From Nereocystis luetkeana (Eukaryota; Sar; Phaeophyceae; Laminariales; Laminariaceae): a DNA stretch of 64,000 bases. Location of the stretch: NCBI GenBank assembly GCA_031213475.1, contig JARUPZ010000017.1:10905561-10969560 (forward strand), given 5' to 3'. Made by a program: the position numbers and the translations under genes. Of the stretch, positions 1 through 11,710 are shown piece after piece. How positions within the stretch are numbered: position 1 is the first letter of the stretch; the number at the start of each line of letters is the position of its first letter. The notes under the pieces are model-generated. The model had not been told where the DNA came from and ran no database searches. It worked only from the letters and a program-made list of their open reading frames with translations.

Positions 1-208
1 CTCACCCAGACAGCTCAATACTAATAGTAACTCACCTCAAAACTTACTTCAGCAAAAATCAAATTGCATGCTGATGAATTATCGCATGCCCCAATAATAT
101 AAAAACGCCATTTTTCGAAACAAGTCAGCATCCCGACGATTTTGGGCTAAGGAGCCCCGTCATTCAGATTGTATTCGGCTGAAATGTGCTACCTCTGTTG
201 CAGAGCGC
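1..208 (-). mobile_element. MITE A copy 1 (partial at window edge)
   Basis: Non-coding element of the MITE A family, in the opposite orientation to the reference copy near 37.8 kb. It shares the internal blocks TTCAGCAAAAATCAAATTGC and TTTTTCGAAACAAG with the copy near 5.8 kb and ends in a decayed inverted terminus (ACCTCTGTTGCAGAGCGC, against ACCTCTATCGTAGAACGC elsewhere). The left terminus is absent, either cut off by the window or lost. No transposase is encoded. Confidence 0.6.
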
Positions 209-2199
209 GTCTTCTCTATACTATAGCCTTCCGTTAGGAGGTATTGCGCCGACCCAATCTATAGTACGTGTCAACCCCGGAAGGTGTGGCCTGGATCATT
301 CACATTTTACAGCTTCCCAACCATCTATATGTGATCTACCAGGAATTTTTCTATATGGATCGGGAAGTGGGAATTATCTATCTGATCTGTCGGATGTGTT
401 CAACGGTACATCCGTGTCTTCAAAGGGAAACAATCCTCGCACCTGCACCTACCATGCTCACGAGTAAATATCAAAAAGGATAAATAACGATGGACATCCT
501 CTCAGCCTGTGCGATACTCGTATCAATCACCGCACGCCAATAAGTATGCCAATAAATAGGCCCACAGTAGGCCAATAAATACTTCATAGGCTTGCGCGTG
601 GCCTCGCGAGATAGCGCCCTGTAGCAACGCCAGTCGAGGAGGGAAGAAAGGGGTGAAGTCTTAGCTCGATATAAGAGTGCAAGGTTTAAGTCGTGAACCT
701 AAGTGAGGGGGGGGGAGGAGAGCCTGCTATCAGACCCCGGATCGGAGTTACGACTATTCACTGGAGGGAGAGACGGAACAGGATAATAAATGGGGCGGGA
801 CAAAAAGAACGAAATAACTCTAGCCCGTCGCCCTTCGGGCCCAGACGTGCGCTGCAGGTAGGAAGCAACAACCTACAATTTATGAGGATTCTCACTTGAG
901 GAGCTGTATAGCCCACCCAGCAACCGCGGTTACATGAAAATTGTGAGCTAAGCACGAAACATCATCTAACGAATTTAATGGGCAATGGTACCTATCTACG
1001 ACGAATATGAATATATACTTCACGTCGGTCGTAGCTCCGAGCCCCGCCGTTGACATGTTTTTACTTTCGAAAGTGCAACCCCAACCACAGAACTCCTCCC
1101 TATCATGAGAAAGTGCGGGGAGGGACAGTGGGCTTCCAATTGTCGCATGCTAGCATAGAAAAGACGCGGCCGGTGGACCGTTCAGTGTATTATACATGGT
1201 TTTGGCCGAGGCATCAATCAGCGTGAAAAGCCGAGTATCTACCACTCAATCGATCGATCTCACGGTTGGCGCGTTCGGAATACCACCAACTAAATAAACG
1301 TATCTTGGTGATGCATGTATGGATTTTTTCGGCAATTGCCAACCCTAAGGTCGATACCTTTGTTTGTTATTTTCAAGTATGGTATCTGCTCTTACCTGCT
1401 CTTACCTGTTCTAACCTGCTCTAAAATGTTCACCTACCTGTTATCGGCGTCGATGCTCTGTATTTAATTATTCCATCCCATTAAATATCTTCGCCCAGCT
1501 TTTCTCGCTCCTTCCGCCGCATCTTATAGCCGGGGCGCACATAGTATTAATAGTGTAGTTTCTTTTCCCCCCTCCCACTACGGATATTGTCTCTTATTTA
1601 CATCGTGAGAAGACACCACCACTTCTTGTCTCGTCGACTTGCATCAAATGGCGCCTACACACGCTTCTAGGCGCTCTCTGCAGTCTAGTCTGTTTCAACA
1701 TTTATTTTTGGCACACAAACTCAACCGTTCGACCCACTGTGGTTTCTAACTCCAGCATCAACTTTTGGCAGCATTAAAGGGTACGACTGGCCCACCGGGG
1801 CTGCCGTCCATTGGCGGACGGCAAATTCAATACTAACAGCATTAGTTCAATGCCCTTGGTTTGTGCGTGATTTTTCAGGATGTGTTTCGGCTTGGAAAAT
1901 GGTATCATATACCGGTAAGTCATGTACCGCGCTACTTTCAACACGAACAATACAAGAGTATTTCGTACACTCTCATCAAGTGTAAACGCTGACGGTTTTA
2001 CTGTCCTGCACAGGTGGGAGCTTCAAGGAACGAGTTGTTCCCCCTTTCGTGCTGCCGAAGCTTCCCTCCAGAGTTTACGTTCGATTCGGCGAAGCGGTCA
2101 GTCTGCAAGGACTGGATAAGAGCGACAGGGAAGCCTGTCAAGAGATATACGAGCACGTAAAGGTGTAGTACCAGTCCACCGGTGTGTTTGTTTATAGAT
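209..2199. other. no recognisable gene
   Basis: Nearly 2 kb with only short, unremarkable reading frames on both strands. The only structure I see is a short tandem of CTGCTCTTAC-like units at 1386-1433. I do not recognise any RNA gene or mobile element. Confidence 0.4.
1386..1433. repeat. short tandem repeat, ~10-bp unit
   Basis: Four to five imperfect copies of a CTGCTCTTAC unit (later copies TGTTCTAAC, TGCTCTAAA) lie head to tail. Confidence 0.5.
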
Positions 2200-2460
2200 A
2201 CATATAGGCTACTGGTGATGCTATTAATAGTCTACTGTTACCGGTGGTCTACTGGCCTTGTTGATATACTGAAATGGTTAGTCTACCTCCTTAGGGTTAG
2301 GGTTAGTCTACTAATATTGATAATCTAGTTATATAGGGTTAGTCTACTAACATTGATAGTCTAGTTATAGGGTTAGTCTACTGGTGCCGTTAGCCTACTG
2401 ATACTGATCGTCTGTCGATGCTTTTAGTCTGCTGGTATTGCTATTCCACAGATATTGTTA
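2200..2460. repeat. TTAGTCTAC minisatellite containing telomeric units
   Basis: A degenerate minisatellite with a unit near 20-24 bp built around TTAGTCTACTGATATTGATA. At 2291-2306 the unit grades into TTAGGGTTAGGGTTAG, and two later units begin ATAGGGTTAGTCTAC. The unit may have evolved from telomeric repeats, or telomeric repeats may have been inserted between GGTTAGTCTAC copies at 2277-2287 and 2301-2311. Confidence 0.6.
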
Positions 2461-3993
2461 GTTCATTGATATTGTAGAGCAACGCTCCTGCAGTTGCACA
2501 CAGCGGAAACAATATCGATTAATCTTCGTGATATGCATCTTTCAAGGCGGATACTTTCCCGGTCTGCACGATCTCGCTCATGTTGCCGCGTGGAAGCTGT
2601 ATTGTCTGCATTGTGTAGGATATATTTCCTGGGTTGAATCTGTACTTTACAGATCCTACACGGCATTAGATAAATACAGGTTATGACCTATATGATCTAC
2701 ACAGTGATCTGTGCGATGTGTGAAAACACTTACGGTACAGTTGTCTGAGATAGATGTAAGGCCATACAGGATTTGCAACAAAGTCAGTACAGAGCACTTA
2801 CTGTCGTCGGGAAGTCAGAAGTGAGCATCCCAGCCTGCGTAGGATTGGCAAGAAAACATGCAGAAACCAGACAAGAAACACATTCTTCGCTGAGCCGACA
2901 CCCCTTTTTCTAACGATTGACGAGGTGCACAAATTAGGACGCACACTGGATGTGCTGAAGCCGTTGCGTAGGAAGAACGGTTGAACGTGAAGGTAGCGGA
3001 ACAGCAATTGCCCTTTTGCGAAATACCTCATGATCGTGGGTTGTGGTAATCCTACAACCACGGCCGTGGCATTGACCGGTGTGTTATTATTTCCCTGGCG
3101 TGTTTTAGGGCCGCTCTTGTCTAAGAGTTTTCCCATGTTTGTTCGTGAAACAATTTCCGAAATTTGTGAAATTTAACTCTCCTGATTTTCGCCCCTCTGT
3201 TGAATTTCGCACAGTAGTAGAAAACTACTCTATTTAATAAACAAGGAAATTCTGAAACACATACTCTCCGATGATGACGGCCGTTAGGTGTGCACTGGGT
3301 CGTGCTACGGAAAAAGGGTCACGTTAAAGACACATATTTTAGCGGCTCAGAACCACTCTGCCGAGTGACTACCCTTTTTTTTTTGCAGTCATACTTATAA
3401 GTTTTTATGCCTTTGTCGTTGGGGTTTGGTGGCAGGCACCGCATCACATTGAGTGATGAATGCTGGTGCTCGTTTCGCTGAGCCAACGAACAAAATCACG
3501 TCCTTTGGTGTGGACTATACAGGGCCACTCGTCCGGGTATATCCCGGTATGGCCTAGATGGTGTAGTGACAGTTGAAAGTTGGGGTAGCCCGCCCCCGCA
3601 AAACCAGCCCGACAGCCTTGTCCCCCGTAGTCGTTGGTTGTGTTCCAACTCAACCCTAGCCGACGTTTAGTGGTCATTCCGGTGTTGAGAACGTTTTTTA
3701 CCCTGTCTCTTTTGCTACCAAAGGTCTCATCAATAAGCAGTATTTTGATCAATATTGAGTTAGAGTACTACGATAGGGGTAGCACTGTTTGTCCAACATA
3801 CCGCACGTATGTCTGACGGGTTTTCTTCACGGCGCTAAGGAGCTACGTAATGTGACATGTATTATCGCTGGAGCACCATTGATTGGACAATCCGTTTCGT
3901 TGTAAACCTCGGCCATCCGATCGTATCTATCGTTGTATGAGTCAATTGTAGTTGTTGGTGTTGTGCGTGGTTGTGCAACCTAGTAAGAGAGTA
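2461..3993. other. no recognisable gene
   Basis: Only short frames. The longest (2798-3136, minus strand, 112 codons) has one stretch resembling a helix-turn-helix but nothing supports calling it a gene. A homopolymer T run lies near 3375. Confidence 0.35.
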
Positions 3994-4036
3994 CCTAACC
4001 CTAACCCTAGCCCCTTTAACCCTAACCCTAACCCCT
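3994..4036 (-). repeat. interstitial telomeric repeat
   Basis: About five CCCTAA units with degenerate spacing (CCTAACCCTAACCCTAG, then TTTAACCCTAACCCTAACCC), so the G-rich strand is the minus strand, opposite to the real telomere. Confidence 0.9.
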
Positions 4037-4398
4037 AGTGCGTGGGGGATAAGAGTTCCCCAATGCACCAACGTCCCTTTTATCAGATTGCATCAAACTT
4101 GGGCTTCACGTAAGCGACCTCGACGATCGTCCCCTAGTGAGCTGTTGAGTGTTGTCTCTCGCAGTACGAAGAAGTGGTGCGTGCATTAGCGGAGTCCCTT
4201 CTATACTCCATATAATAGTGTTTCCCCCTGTCGCGGAGTGGCTCGAAATTGGCTACATAACATACAGTGCCCGTCGAGAGCGGGTGGACCACTAAGCGTG
4301 TTACCGCAGGCATGATGTTCATATTGATAGCATGTATTGTTGCCATAAAACTATGGACTGAAGACTAATATTGCGCTTTTCAGGTTGGAACTTGCGGA

Positions 4399-4422
4399 TA
4401 GGGTTAGGGTTAGGGTTAGGGT
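4399..4422 (+). repeat. interstitial telomeric repeat
   Basis: Four TTAGGG-type units in the same orientation as the chromosome-end telomere. The flanks are non-telomeric; a short TGCG is shared between them. Confidence 0.9.
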
Positions 4423-5535
4423 GCGCTTAGTACTACGGGGGGCATACGAATCAGGACCCACGATGGGCCATAAAGTCAAGTATCCCCCTACCATATATTT
4501 TGACACACCATCTCTGGTTGTGATTGTTATGTTCCCCAGCAGTTGTGCAACTGGAGTGAATACGTTGGGGTACCCGATTGCTACCCCTGTGTTTTGTTCC
4601 TTCTCTTGTCATACGCGGGTATTTACCGGAGTATATACCCGTGTATCCACTGCTGAGAACACACAAAAATTAGTGTTGGGGCAATACAGCGAGTGAACAG
4701 ATAAATACGACTTCAAGCGGTACCGTCGAAACTATCAGCGCATACTGGCGAAATTATTTCTGTGCAAGCAAAGCTCCCTTCCTCACTTCACCCACTCCGT
4801 CCATCTTCCGTAAAAAAATCGAGCACTCTCGTCCCTCCCCTCGGAGGCAGGACGAACCGCCGCAACGAAGCGCGCTTGAACTGGCGAAAGTGTTTGTCGA
4901 CGAGAGAACCTTATTCCCCTCCCCCGATCTATCCCACTCCCTTCACCCCTCCCGCTTCCTGCTCCAAGCCTTGGGGCACATCGATTCAAACTATACCATG
5001 GTTGGGCGAGTTGGAGAGCTGCAATGGTTGAGGATCCCCGTCAGTGATGAATGCTTTTGAGCACAAAAGTGCCACTGCTACTGTAGACCCCGCCCCATAT
5101 CTCAAACGCCCCACCCCCTGGGGACATGATAGAAAAATGTGCCGATGTAACGTGTCACTCTTTCTGGCGAAACGATTTGTGCTCGAGATTTCCCCCCCCT
5201 GACCCCACGAACACCCCTACCCTCCCGCCCTCCGACACCTGAAGGGGCCATATCAGAAACTAAATCTACTCATTTGATGATGTTATCCATACTCGATAGC
5301 CGCCTCACATACGGTCCTTAGCAGGATGTGGGCCACCCTTTATACAGCTGTAGACCACCCTTTATGGAGCTCGCCCGGAACCTCACGGCATTTCAAACCT
5401 TTGTGCCAGCAATGTGGTCCTGGTTGGTAGAAGCCCGGCTTGCTCCGTCCCGGCATTGTAGCGATGCAAGTGTCTGTGATTATACAAGTACGGCCATGCA
5501 TGCCATGAGTACACCACCGACACCCCGACCACCCC
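4423..5535. other. no recognisable gene
   Basis: GC-rich stretch with C-homopolymer tracts and several open frames caused by low stop-codon content. I see no domain or motif in any of them. Confidence 0.35.
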
Positions 5536-5539
5536 CCCC

Positions 5540-5808
5540 CTGCCTCCCGCGCCCTACTTTCTCGGCAACTCTCGAGCCAGGACGAAGTGGAGTTAGGCAT
5601 CGATTCGTTACTGAAGGCTAGAGAGCAAGACCCTTACTTGAATCCGGCATCACGCCTGCTCTACGAACGCCTCCGGGGGAAGCCCGCTCCGACATTCGCT
5701 GCACCTGTGCTGGACGCCGCCGTCGTGAGAGCGAAGATGTCGCGCGACGGAAAGCGGCGAAGGCAATCGCGTCGTCCTTCTACTAATACGGGAAAGGGTT
5801 ATTTTTGA
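5540..5808 (+). pseudogene. unrecognised coding relic ending at MITE A
   Basis: I do not recognise this protein. The frame is open across about 90 codons and has the composition of real coding sequence: a helical stretch reading DEVELGIDSLLKAREQDPYL, then an Ala-rich segment, then a basic tail (KMSRDGKRRRQSRRPS). There is no convincing start codon; an upstream part in the same frame reads SRALLSRQLSSQ. The stop is within a few bases of the left end of a MITE A copy, so the frame was probably cut by that insertion. Another coding-like frame on the same strand begins about 75 bp past the MITE (6125-6343) and could be a continuation after frameshift. It could be a retroelement fragment or a host gene piece. 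Confidence 0.3.
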
Positions 5809-6052
5809 GGTGTTCTGCGATAGAGGTTCACCCTAATTTTTCTGAGGCTCCTCACGTTAGGAGCTCCACACCACACCCGAAAACGGATTTCAGCAAAAGC
5901 CAAATTGCATCCCGATGAATAATCCCATTACTCAAGTATACAAAAATGTAATTTTTCGAAACAAGACTGGCATTCTGACGATTAAGGGTTAATGAGACCC
6001 ATCACCCAGAAAGGAAACCACAGAGATGTGCTACCTCTATCGTAGAACGCGT
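5809..6052 (-). mobile_element. MITE A copy 2
   Basis: A full-length ~242-bp copy with inverted ends: TGTTCTGCGATAGAGGT on the left and ACCTCTATCGTAGAACGC on the right. Just inside the left end is TTCACCCTAATTTTTCTGAG, the reverse complement of the inner right end of the copy at 37.8 kb, so this copy is inverted relative to that one. It is non-coding. It lies between two coding-like frames. Confidence 0.8.
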
Positions 6053-6124
6053 CTTTTGTTACTCCGCAACATAATGAATTCGCTAGGCGGCAACGGAGTG
6101 ATTCTACTATAACACAATTCGAGG

Positions 6125-6343
6125 GTGATAACGAGCCGGTTGGAAAGGTGGCTGGGTAGTCGCATGTGTGTGACGTCGAGAGTAGATGATAAGCCAGTCA
6201 ACGGGACACATATTGCGCGAGAGGGCGATTCTGGTAGACCTCAACAGGAGCGATCCGCTAAACCACAAGAGGGGGGTTCTGCTGAAGCTCCAGAGGGCGG
6301 AAAGAGGTTGGTCGAGACGGTGGTTGTGGGATCTGCTGTGTGA
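6125..6343 (+). pseudogene. unrecognised coding-like frame
   Basis: A 72-codon open frame, rich in Gly, Glu and Arg, with segments reading REGDSGRPQQERSAKPQEGG and APEGGKRLVETVVVG. The latter looks like ordered protein but I cannot assign a family. It lies on the same strand as the relic interrupted by MITE A just upstream, and may belong to the same dead gene. The ATG has no supporting context. Confidence 0.2.
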
Positions 6344-6469
6344 AGTCGAGGGTGGGTAGCGAGTTGGCCATTTCGGGGGCCAGGTACAGCGGAAAGCAGC
6401 TCTACATATTGAAGGACTGAAGTCTTACCTGATTCGACTGTTCTTCCAAGAGTGCGCAGCTGAACGGGT

Positions 6470-6800
6470 GGTAGCATGCTGCATGTTCGTTTTGGTTTTG
6501 AGCGAGGTACGATGCGGCACATCCGTCGAGGTTTGTGCTTGGTATTTCATTGAGTCGCATAACTGTTGAATTTTGATCGTCGAATATCATTTTGCTGCAT
6601 TTTGGGCGTGACACCATGCCGCGAGATCGTTCCGTCGTTAGCGTGGTACTATCTCATGCTGTGCAATCATTGATATATGAGCATGTTGGTATATCATACT
6701 TCACAACCGTCGAGACGTGCGCGTGGTATCGTGCTGCACAACCGTTGAACTTTGAGCGTTGTGGTATATAATGGCAGCACAGAAGTCGAGGTCTGAGCGT
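6470..6800. repeat. degenerate minisatellite, ~48-bp unit
   Basis: Repeated variants of GGTAT-CATGCTGCACAACCGTTGAA-TTTGAGCG recur about six times with heavy divergence, for example CTGCATTTTGGGCGTGACACC and TGCTGCACAACCGTTGAACT. Open frames across it are by-products of the repeat. Confidence 0.6.
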
Positions 6801-7711
6801 GCATGTGGACACATACAGTACTAAATTGCTGCGCGTATGTCGCATCCGTGCATTGCTACACATAGTATTCGGAATTTAATTAATTAACCCCCCGCAACAA
6901 CAGCAGGCCCCGTCTTGTGTCGCAGGGACCGTGACCAATATTATTTTCGTTGTTGTTGTCAAATAAACGTTAGATCCTCAGGCGGCTTTCTGTCAGTGCT
7001 AAGGCATCTATCACAACGCGGTATCCGCTTCGGGCAAACAAGTGGGGCACGAGAAAACAACCGTAGCGTCGCCAGGTGGCACTAAGGCACGGGGGTCTGT
7101 TAGTTATTGAAACATTCCTGCGTTTTATGTTAGAGGGGGTAGTACCCGTAAAAAATATCTGCCTGTTCGCATCTGACGATCCCTACTCCGAATGCACAGT
7201 AGTGCGCACAGCGAGTGGTCTACAGCTACAGCCTTAGGCGAGATACTGACGATAAGATACCTGTCACTGGCTTAATTGCTTCCGGGAGTCCTATATTACG
7301 AAGTTCCGCATGATGAACACGTGGCACAAACATGCGAAGCCGCGCCGAGAAGAGTTTCTCGCTGTCTATTCCACGCTCGCAATGTATACCACGCTTTGGA
7401 CCTGTCGGAGATGTAATTTTGGTGGTCATTCCTGTTTTACAGGTGTGACGCGGGTGCAAGCTTCCCCCGCTTCAACGAAAGTGGTCATGTTCTTCCGCAG
7501 AACCTGCTTCCATGGAAGGTTCCACGGAAGTAGTGGGAGCTTCCACAGAAAATCTTGTTCACTTTCACGCAAGCTGCCGCCATCCCCGTTGACGGTGCTT
7601 CTATCAAAGCTTTCGGCTACGTCCATGAATCTGTTCCATGGATACTTACATATCTTCCTTCCATAAAAGCAGGTGAAAACTTTCATCAATTACCACCACT
7701 TTCATGGACCG
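6801..7711. other. no recognisable gene
   Basis: Several overlapping frames exist on both strands (the longest about 118 codons, 7310-7666 plus), none with recognisable features. A short motif GGGAGCTTCCAC near 7536 recurs at 7966 on the other side of the MITE A copy. Confidence 0.35.
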
Positions 7712-7955
7712 TTTGTACCATGATAGAGGTACCACATTTCCTCTATTTTGTTTCTGAAAGACGGGGTTCCTTGAGTCCAAATCGTCGGAACGCTAATCTT
7801 GATTTCGAAAAAAAACGTTTTCTAGACTCGGGCCATGGTATTATTCACCGCGATGCAATTTGATTTTTGCTGAAGTTAGTTTTTGAGTGAGGTATGAAGC
7901 TCCTTAATTGAGGAGCCTCAGAAGAACTAGGGTGAATCTCTATCGTAGCACGCCT
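7712..7955 (+). mobile_element. MITE A copy 3
   Basis: About 240 bp in the reference orientation. Its left end (ATGATAGAGGTACCACAT) is more decayed than its right end (CTCTATCGTAGCACGC). The interior shares TTTCTGAAAGACGGGG, GGCCATGG-ATTATTCA and AATTTGATTTTTGCTGAAGT with the copy at 37.8 kb. Confidence 0.8.
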
Positions 7956-9478
7956 CCATGGGAGCTTCCACCTGCTGAGGTTTTCTCCCACGGATGCATA
8001 CGCCACTAGTGACTCTAAAACTAATATTGCAGGAGACCGGCCTGTTGGCGCCTCATATCCTTGATTGCGTGAGTTGTACGTGGTTGCTTTCCACAAACTT
8101 GGCGTCTGCAGAGTCAAGCGAACGTAGGCTGAAGAGTGGCTCTCATTTCGTCGCAAGAGGTATCCACATGACCGCGGTGTGCCCCACTGATGTCGTCCGG
8201 TGATAATTTGATAAAGTTCAGCGGGATCGCCCGTCGAAGAATTTCTTTTTAGAGCACGTTTCAATAAGCACCTCGGATATCCTTAGAACACTGCGACAGG
8301 TACAAAGTGGAGATATGGATGAATATGCCGTTTTATTGTTGAATTTGAACTCAAAGTCATGTTGGGAATGATTAGCTTTTTTAATGCACGTTTCAATGCT
8401 CGCTTGAACGCGTTCTTGGTCACTGGCTTCAAAGCTTACGTTTCAATGCATGGTTGAATATTGCTTCTGTGAAGCAGTCAAATGAGAATGCGCCTTGTTG
8501 TCTTCACCCTCGTTTTTGTTTTGACGGAAAGGGGTATGCTATGCTATGCTATGGTATGCTATGGTAATGGAGCCTGAAACATCTAACCTGAGCAAACCTT
8601 AGAGCTTGATTGCAACACCATCGATCGTTGGATACTCTTGAGCTTATGATATTCGAATCCACCTTTCATAGCGTCATTGAAACAGTGATCCTTGTGTACG
8701 TTTTGATCTTTCTTTATCATGGGTCTATTATGCTGTACTCGTCACATCCGAGCTCGAGGGTTCGAGTTTGTGTGGAAACTCACTGTACTTGAAACATACA
8801 TCAGGCCTCTGTAGTTCGGATATCGAAGTATGTCAGGATTCTGGACCGCGGGTACTTATTTTTACGGGAAAAGATTCTAGTAGTGTCCGGACTCCCAGTA
8901 TGTCAGGGTTCGATACCCTTCGAATACTCTGTGTATTTGAGGTGGCTGAGGGTTCAGTCCAGTGGGTGCCCTCCACGTATTGGCAGAATATCTTGGCCCG
9001 TTTGCACTGTGAGTGCTCGCAGTAAAAAGCAACGTATCATGTCGGAAGATCCGATACCTCGGAAATCGCATCCGTGATCGCATCGGAACAAATAACGCCC
9101 ACCCGATATGAACTCCTCCCTTCTAGCGGGGAGGATTCTCGCTATACTGCCCCTCCGCACGTGTTGAGAGGTTAAAACGACAGGAGAGAAACGTGCTTGC
9201 CCATTCGGTAGTACCATTTTTGTTTCAAATACCACTTTCACTTCCAGCTTAATTCGTACCAGGTAGGAGTTTTTATTTACCACCAGCGGTCGTCCTTTGG
9301 GCAAGCCTTGGTCACAGGTGTCGTCCCTTCTTCCCTCTGGTACGTGTCTTCATTTTTTGTCGCGCATAGGGTTTAGCATTCCCGCTGCTCGTTGATTTCC
9401 ATCAACCTAGCTAACTTACGCTTTCGCGCTTTCCGCTAATCAATTTATTGTGCAAGAAAATGTCCTTAGGGCTAGGAG
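7956..9478. other. no recognisable gene; short dispersed repeats
   Basis: Contains three copies of ACGTTTCAAT (8257, 8386, 8448), a TATGC microsatellite, and two B-box-like strings (GGTTCGAGTTT near 8758 and GGGTTCGATACCC near 8908) without supporting tRNA structure. No reading frame stands out. Confidence 0.35.
8534..8566. repeat. TATGC microsatellite
   Basis: About six 5-bp units (TATGC with TATGG variants) in tandem. Confidence 0.85.
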
Positions 9479-9554
9479 TATGCACTCAGTGAAACTTGAA
9501 CCCCCGAAAGTGATCTTGGTAGGTACGCGGACCACCTACTAAGCCATCGAGGAT
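9479..9554 (-). pseudogene. tRNA-like relic or SINE head
   Basis: On the minus strand TGGCTTAGTAGG is a perfect match to an RNA polymerase III A box. GGTTCAAGTTT, 44 nt after it, matches 9 of 11 B-box positions, the spacing found in tRNA genes. Counted from the A box, the invariant positions G18-G19, U33 and TTC(A)A54-58 fall in place. The acceptor, D and anticodon stems pair poorly, so this is not a functional tRNA. It may be a dead tRNA gene or the head of a tRNA-derived SINE. I saw no second full copy. Confidence 0.35.
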
Positions 9555-10308
9555 ACGTTTATTCGCCTCGCATATTGCTCATCGTATCGGAATCGAAGTT
9601 GTCAGTGATCCGGGAGTGAGGGACATATTGAATCGGACTCGATTGTCGTTCCAATATATCCCCAACAGCTGAGCGCTCATAACGTTGTTTTCATATATTT
9701 CATACCGGTATCAGGTAAATTATGTTGCTAGTCTTATCGCCTTCCTATCTCGACACCTGTGGCCACCATCCATATACTAGGATATCGATCCTTTTCTCGC
9801 TCTTATCTAGTGTACTAAAGTCCTACGTGTCACATTCGTCGCTTTTCCTTGTATCGTCTCCTTCAAATACTTCCCGTTTTTCATATTCATAATAAATATT
9901 CTATTTATTTCATGGTTTCCTAACATGTGAGTTCTCCTCTCTGTCGCGTTGCCACACTAACACATATGCGATGTCACCCCCCCCCCCCCTGGCTACTGGT
10001 ATATGTGCCCCTTTATTCTTTCTGGCAGGTCCAGGCCCCTACAAGTGATCGCAGTTCCAGCGTTGTCTCGAAGTCCATCGCGCCCTGCAAATGCGTTTTC
10101 ATTTATATGTCTTCGCTCAACCCCCCGTATATCTCTATTAATAAGTGTTTCTCTGATTTCATTTTGGCAGTCAAAGCCGAATTTTTGGTCTCATAACAAA
10201 GTTTTTGATACACCTCAAAGTACTAGAAGCCCTATACCAGGTATTGGAAACCGCAGGAAGACACATTAAAGTTTCGGCCTGTCAGCTGTACGAGCGCAGT
10301 GAGGGTAA
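9555..10308. other. no recognisable gene
   Basis: T- and C-rich stretch with a C13 tract near 9978. The first TACCAGGTA palindrome of the window is at 10235-10243. Frames here are short and unsupported. Confidence 0.35.
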
Positions 10309-10848
10309 ACTCGTATGGGATCCGAAACCGGAAAATAGAACAGGACTTCCCCTGATGTTGTGAAACCCACACCTGCCACCGCCGATACTTCCTCGCCTCA
10401 CAGGGCACGAGATGACGTCAAACCGTCGAGGCCGTATGCTCTACTGCTCTCAGAGTTCGCGCTACCAAGTTCGAGGGTCATTGATGGTGTGTGGCCGGAG
10501 CTCTCGCTCGAGACATCGGAGCCGGATCCAGTTTTGACCGGCCTATTTTTAGACTAAGCTGGAGTGTTTCGAGCGAGAACTCCGGTCGCACAGCATCAGC
10601 GGACCCTCAAACTTGGTAGCGAGCACTCTTAGAGCAGTAGAGCTTACGGCCTTTATGGTTTGACGTCATCTCGTACCCTGTGAGGCGAGGAATCGGCAAC
10701 GGCGGCAGGCGTTGTGTGCTGATATAGGTTTTTTACTTTCGGGCAGTGATCGGAAATGGCTCATGCCTACCAAGGGCACTACCCTGGGGTTTCTACACGA
10801 CGACGGAAACTCCTGTCCTGTTTTTCGGTTTCTGGCTCCCATAAGAGT
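10309..10848. mobile_element. foldback (long inverted repeat) element
   Basis: The left arm (about 10309-10519) and right arm (about 10561-10848) are inverted copies separated by a ~40-bp loop. Matching blocks include CCTCGCCTCACAGGG, ACGAGATGACGTCAAACC, GCTCTACTGCTCT and CGCTACCAAGTT in the left arm, with their reverse complements in the right arm. The right arm has about 75 bp extra between its inner and outer parts. The outermost match is ACTCGTATGGGATCC against ACTCTTATGGGAGCC. TACCAGGTA palindromes sit about 70 bp outside on the left and 100 bp outside on the right. No protein is encoded. It may be a foldback transposon or a duplicated-inverted segment. Confidence 0.7.
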
Positions 10849-11710
10849 CAGCCTATAAATACCCCATAAACCCCATACCGGAAACATAGCGCGAGATGCC
10901 GAGAGTCCTGGGAGGGGATGATAACTAAACATCCCCGGATCAAACGATGTACCAGGTATCTTCCTAGCCTTTGGTTTATCGGCATGGTGATACGAATATA
11001 AACGATCACACCTGCATCGCCTCGTTTCTGCTGCATTTCGTTAGTGACTTGTATTTCGGTTTCTCCAGATCGGCCTTATATTTCGGCTCAGACTGGTACT
11101 AGTCTTTCCATTCTTTCTATCATTCTTCTCTCTTTACCGTGCACCTCCCAAATATCTCCACAGACACCATCTCTTCGTGGTTTTCTCCCATTAATAATAT
11201 ATCCTTCCACAATTTCTCAACCAATCCCACCTTATCGAGCTCTCTCTTTTGTTACTTTCTCCCATACATCTCTATCAACAATATCACCGGCAATCTCTTT
11301 ATTTATATTATAATAATAGAGAACACAAGACCAACCTCAAGTCTGGCCACGATCCAACCGAGTCGAGACGTACGTGCGCTCGCACGTGTTCCAGAGAGTA
11401 GAGGTAGAGCGTGCTTCTGGTGCTAGGGAGAAGGTCTCCCAGGTGTATAGATGGTAAACTGATTGTTTTGTGCCCAGGTCGATAGCGATGACCAAGGCAA
11501 CATGTAGGACCACCGAGAGGAGGAGAGGCAACCCACAAATCAGGGAGGTTCTGTAAATGACGCGGCGCCTGCTGATTGATACAAAAACACAGGTCATAGT
11601 AACTCCTGAAACGGTCCAAAACCGTAACACATAGTTCGTACATTGTTTGTGTAAACTTATATATGTGCACGCGGTCGTGAGGTGACCCTGTACCTGGTAT
11701 ATTTTCTCGA
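10849..11710. other. no recognisable gene
   Basis: Open frames up to about 120 codons occur on both strands (11308-11670 minus) but without recognisable motifs. TACCWGGTA sites lie at 10950 and 11691. Confidence 0.35.

Noticed and set aside
2798-3136. Minus-strand 112-codon frame with a helix-turn-helix-like segment
   Set aside because: Only one short segment looks ordered. The rest is non-protein-like and no transposase catalytic motif follows.
8900-8925. GGGTTCGATACCC, a T-arm-like sequence
   Set aside because: There is no A box at the right distance upstream and no acceptor stem.
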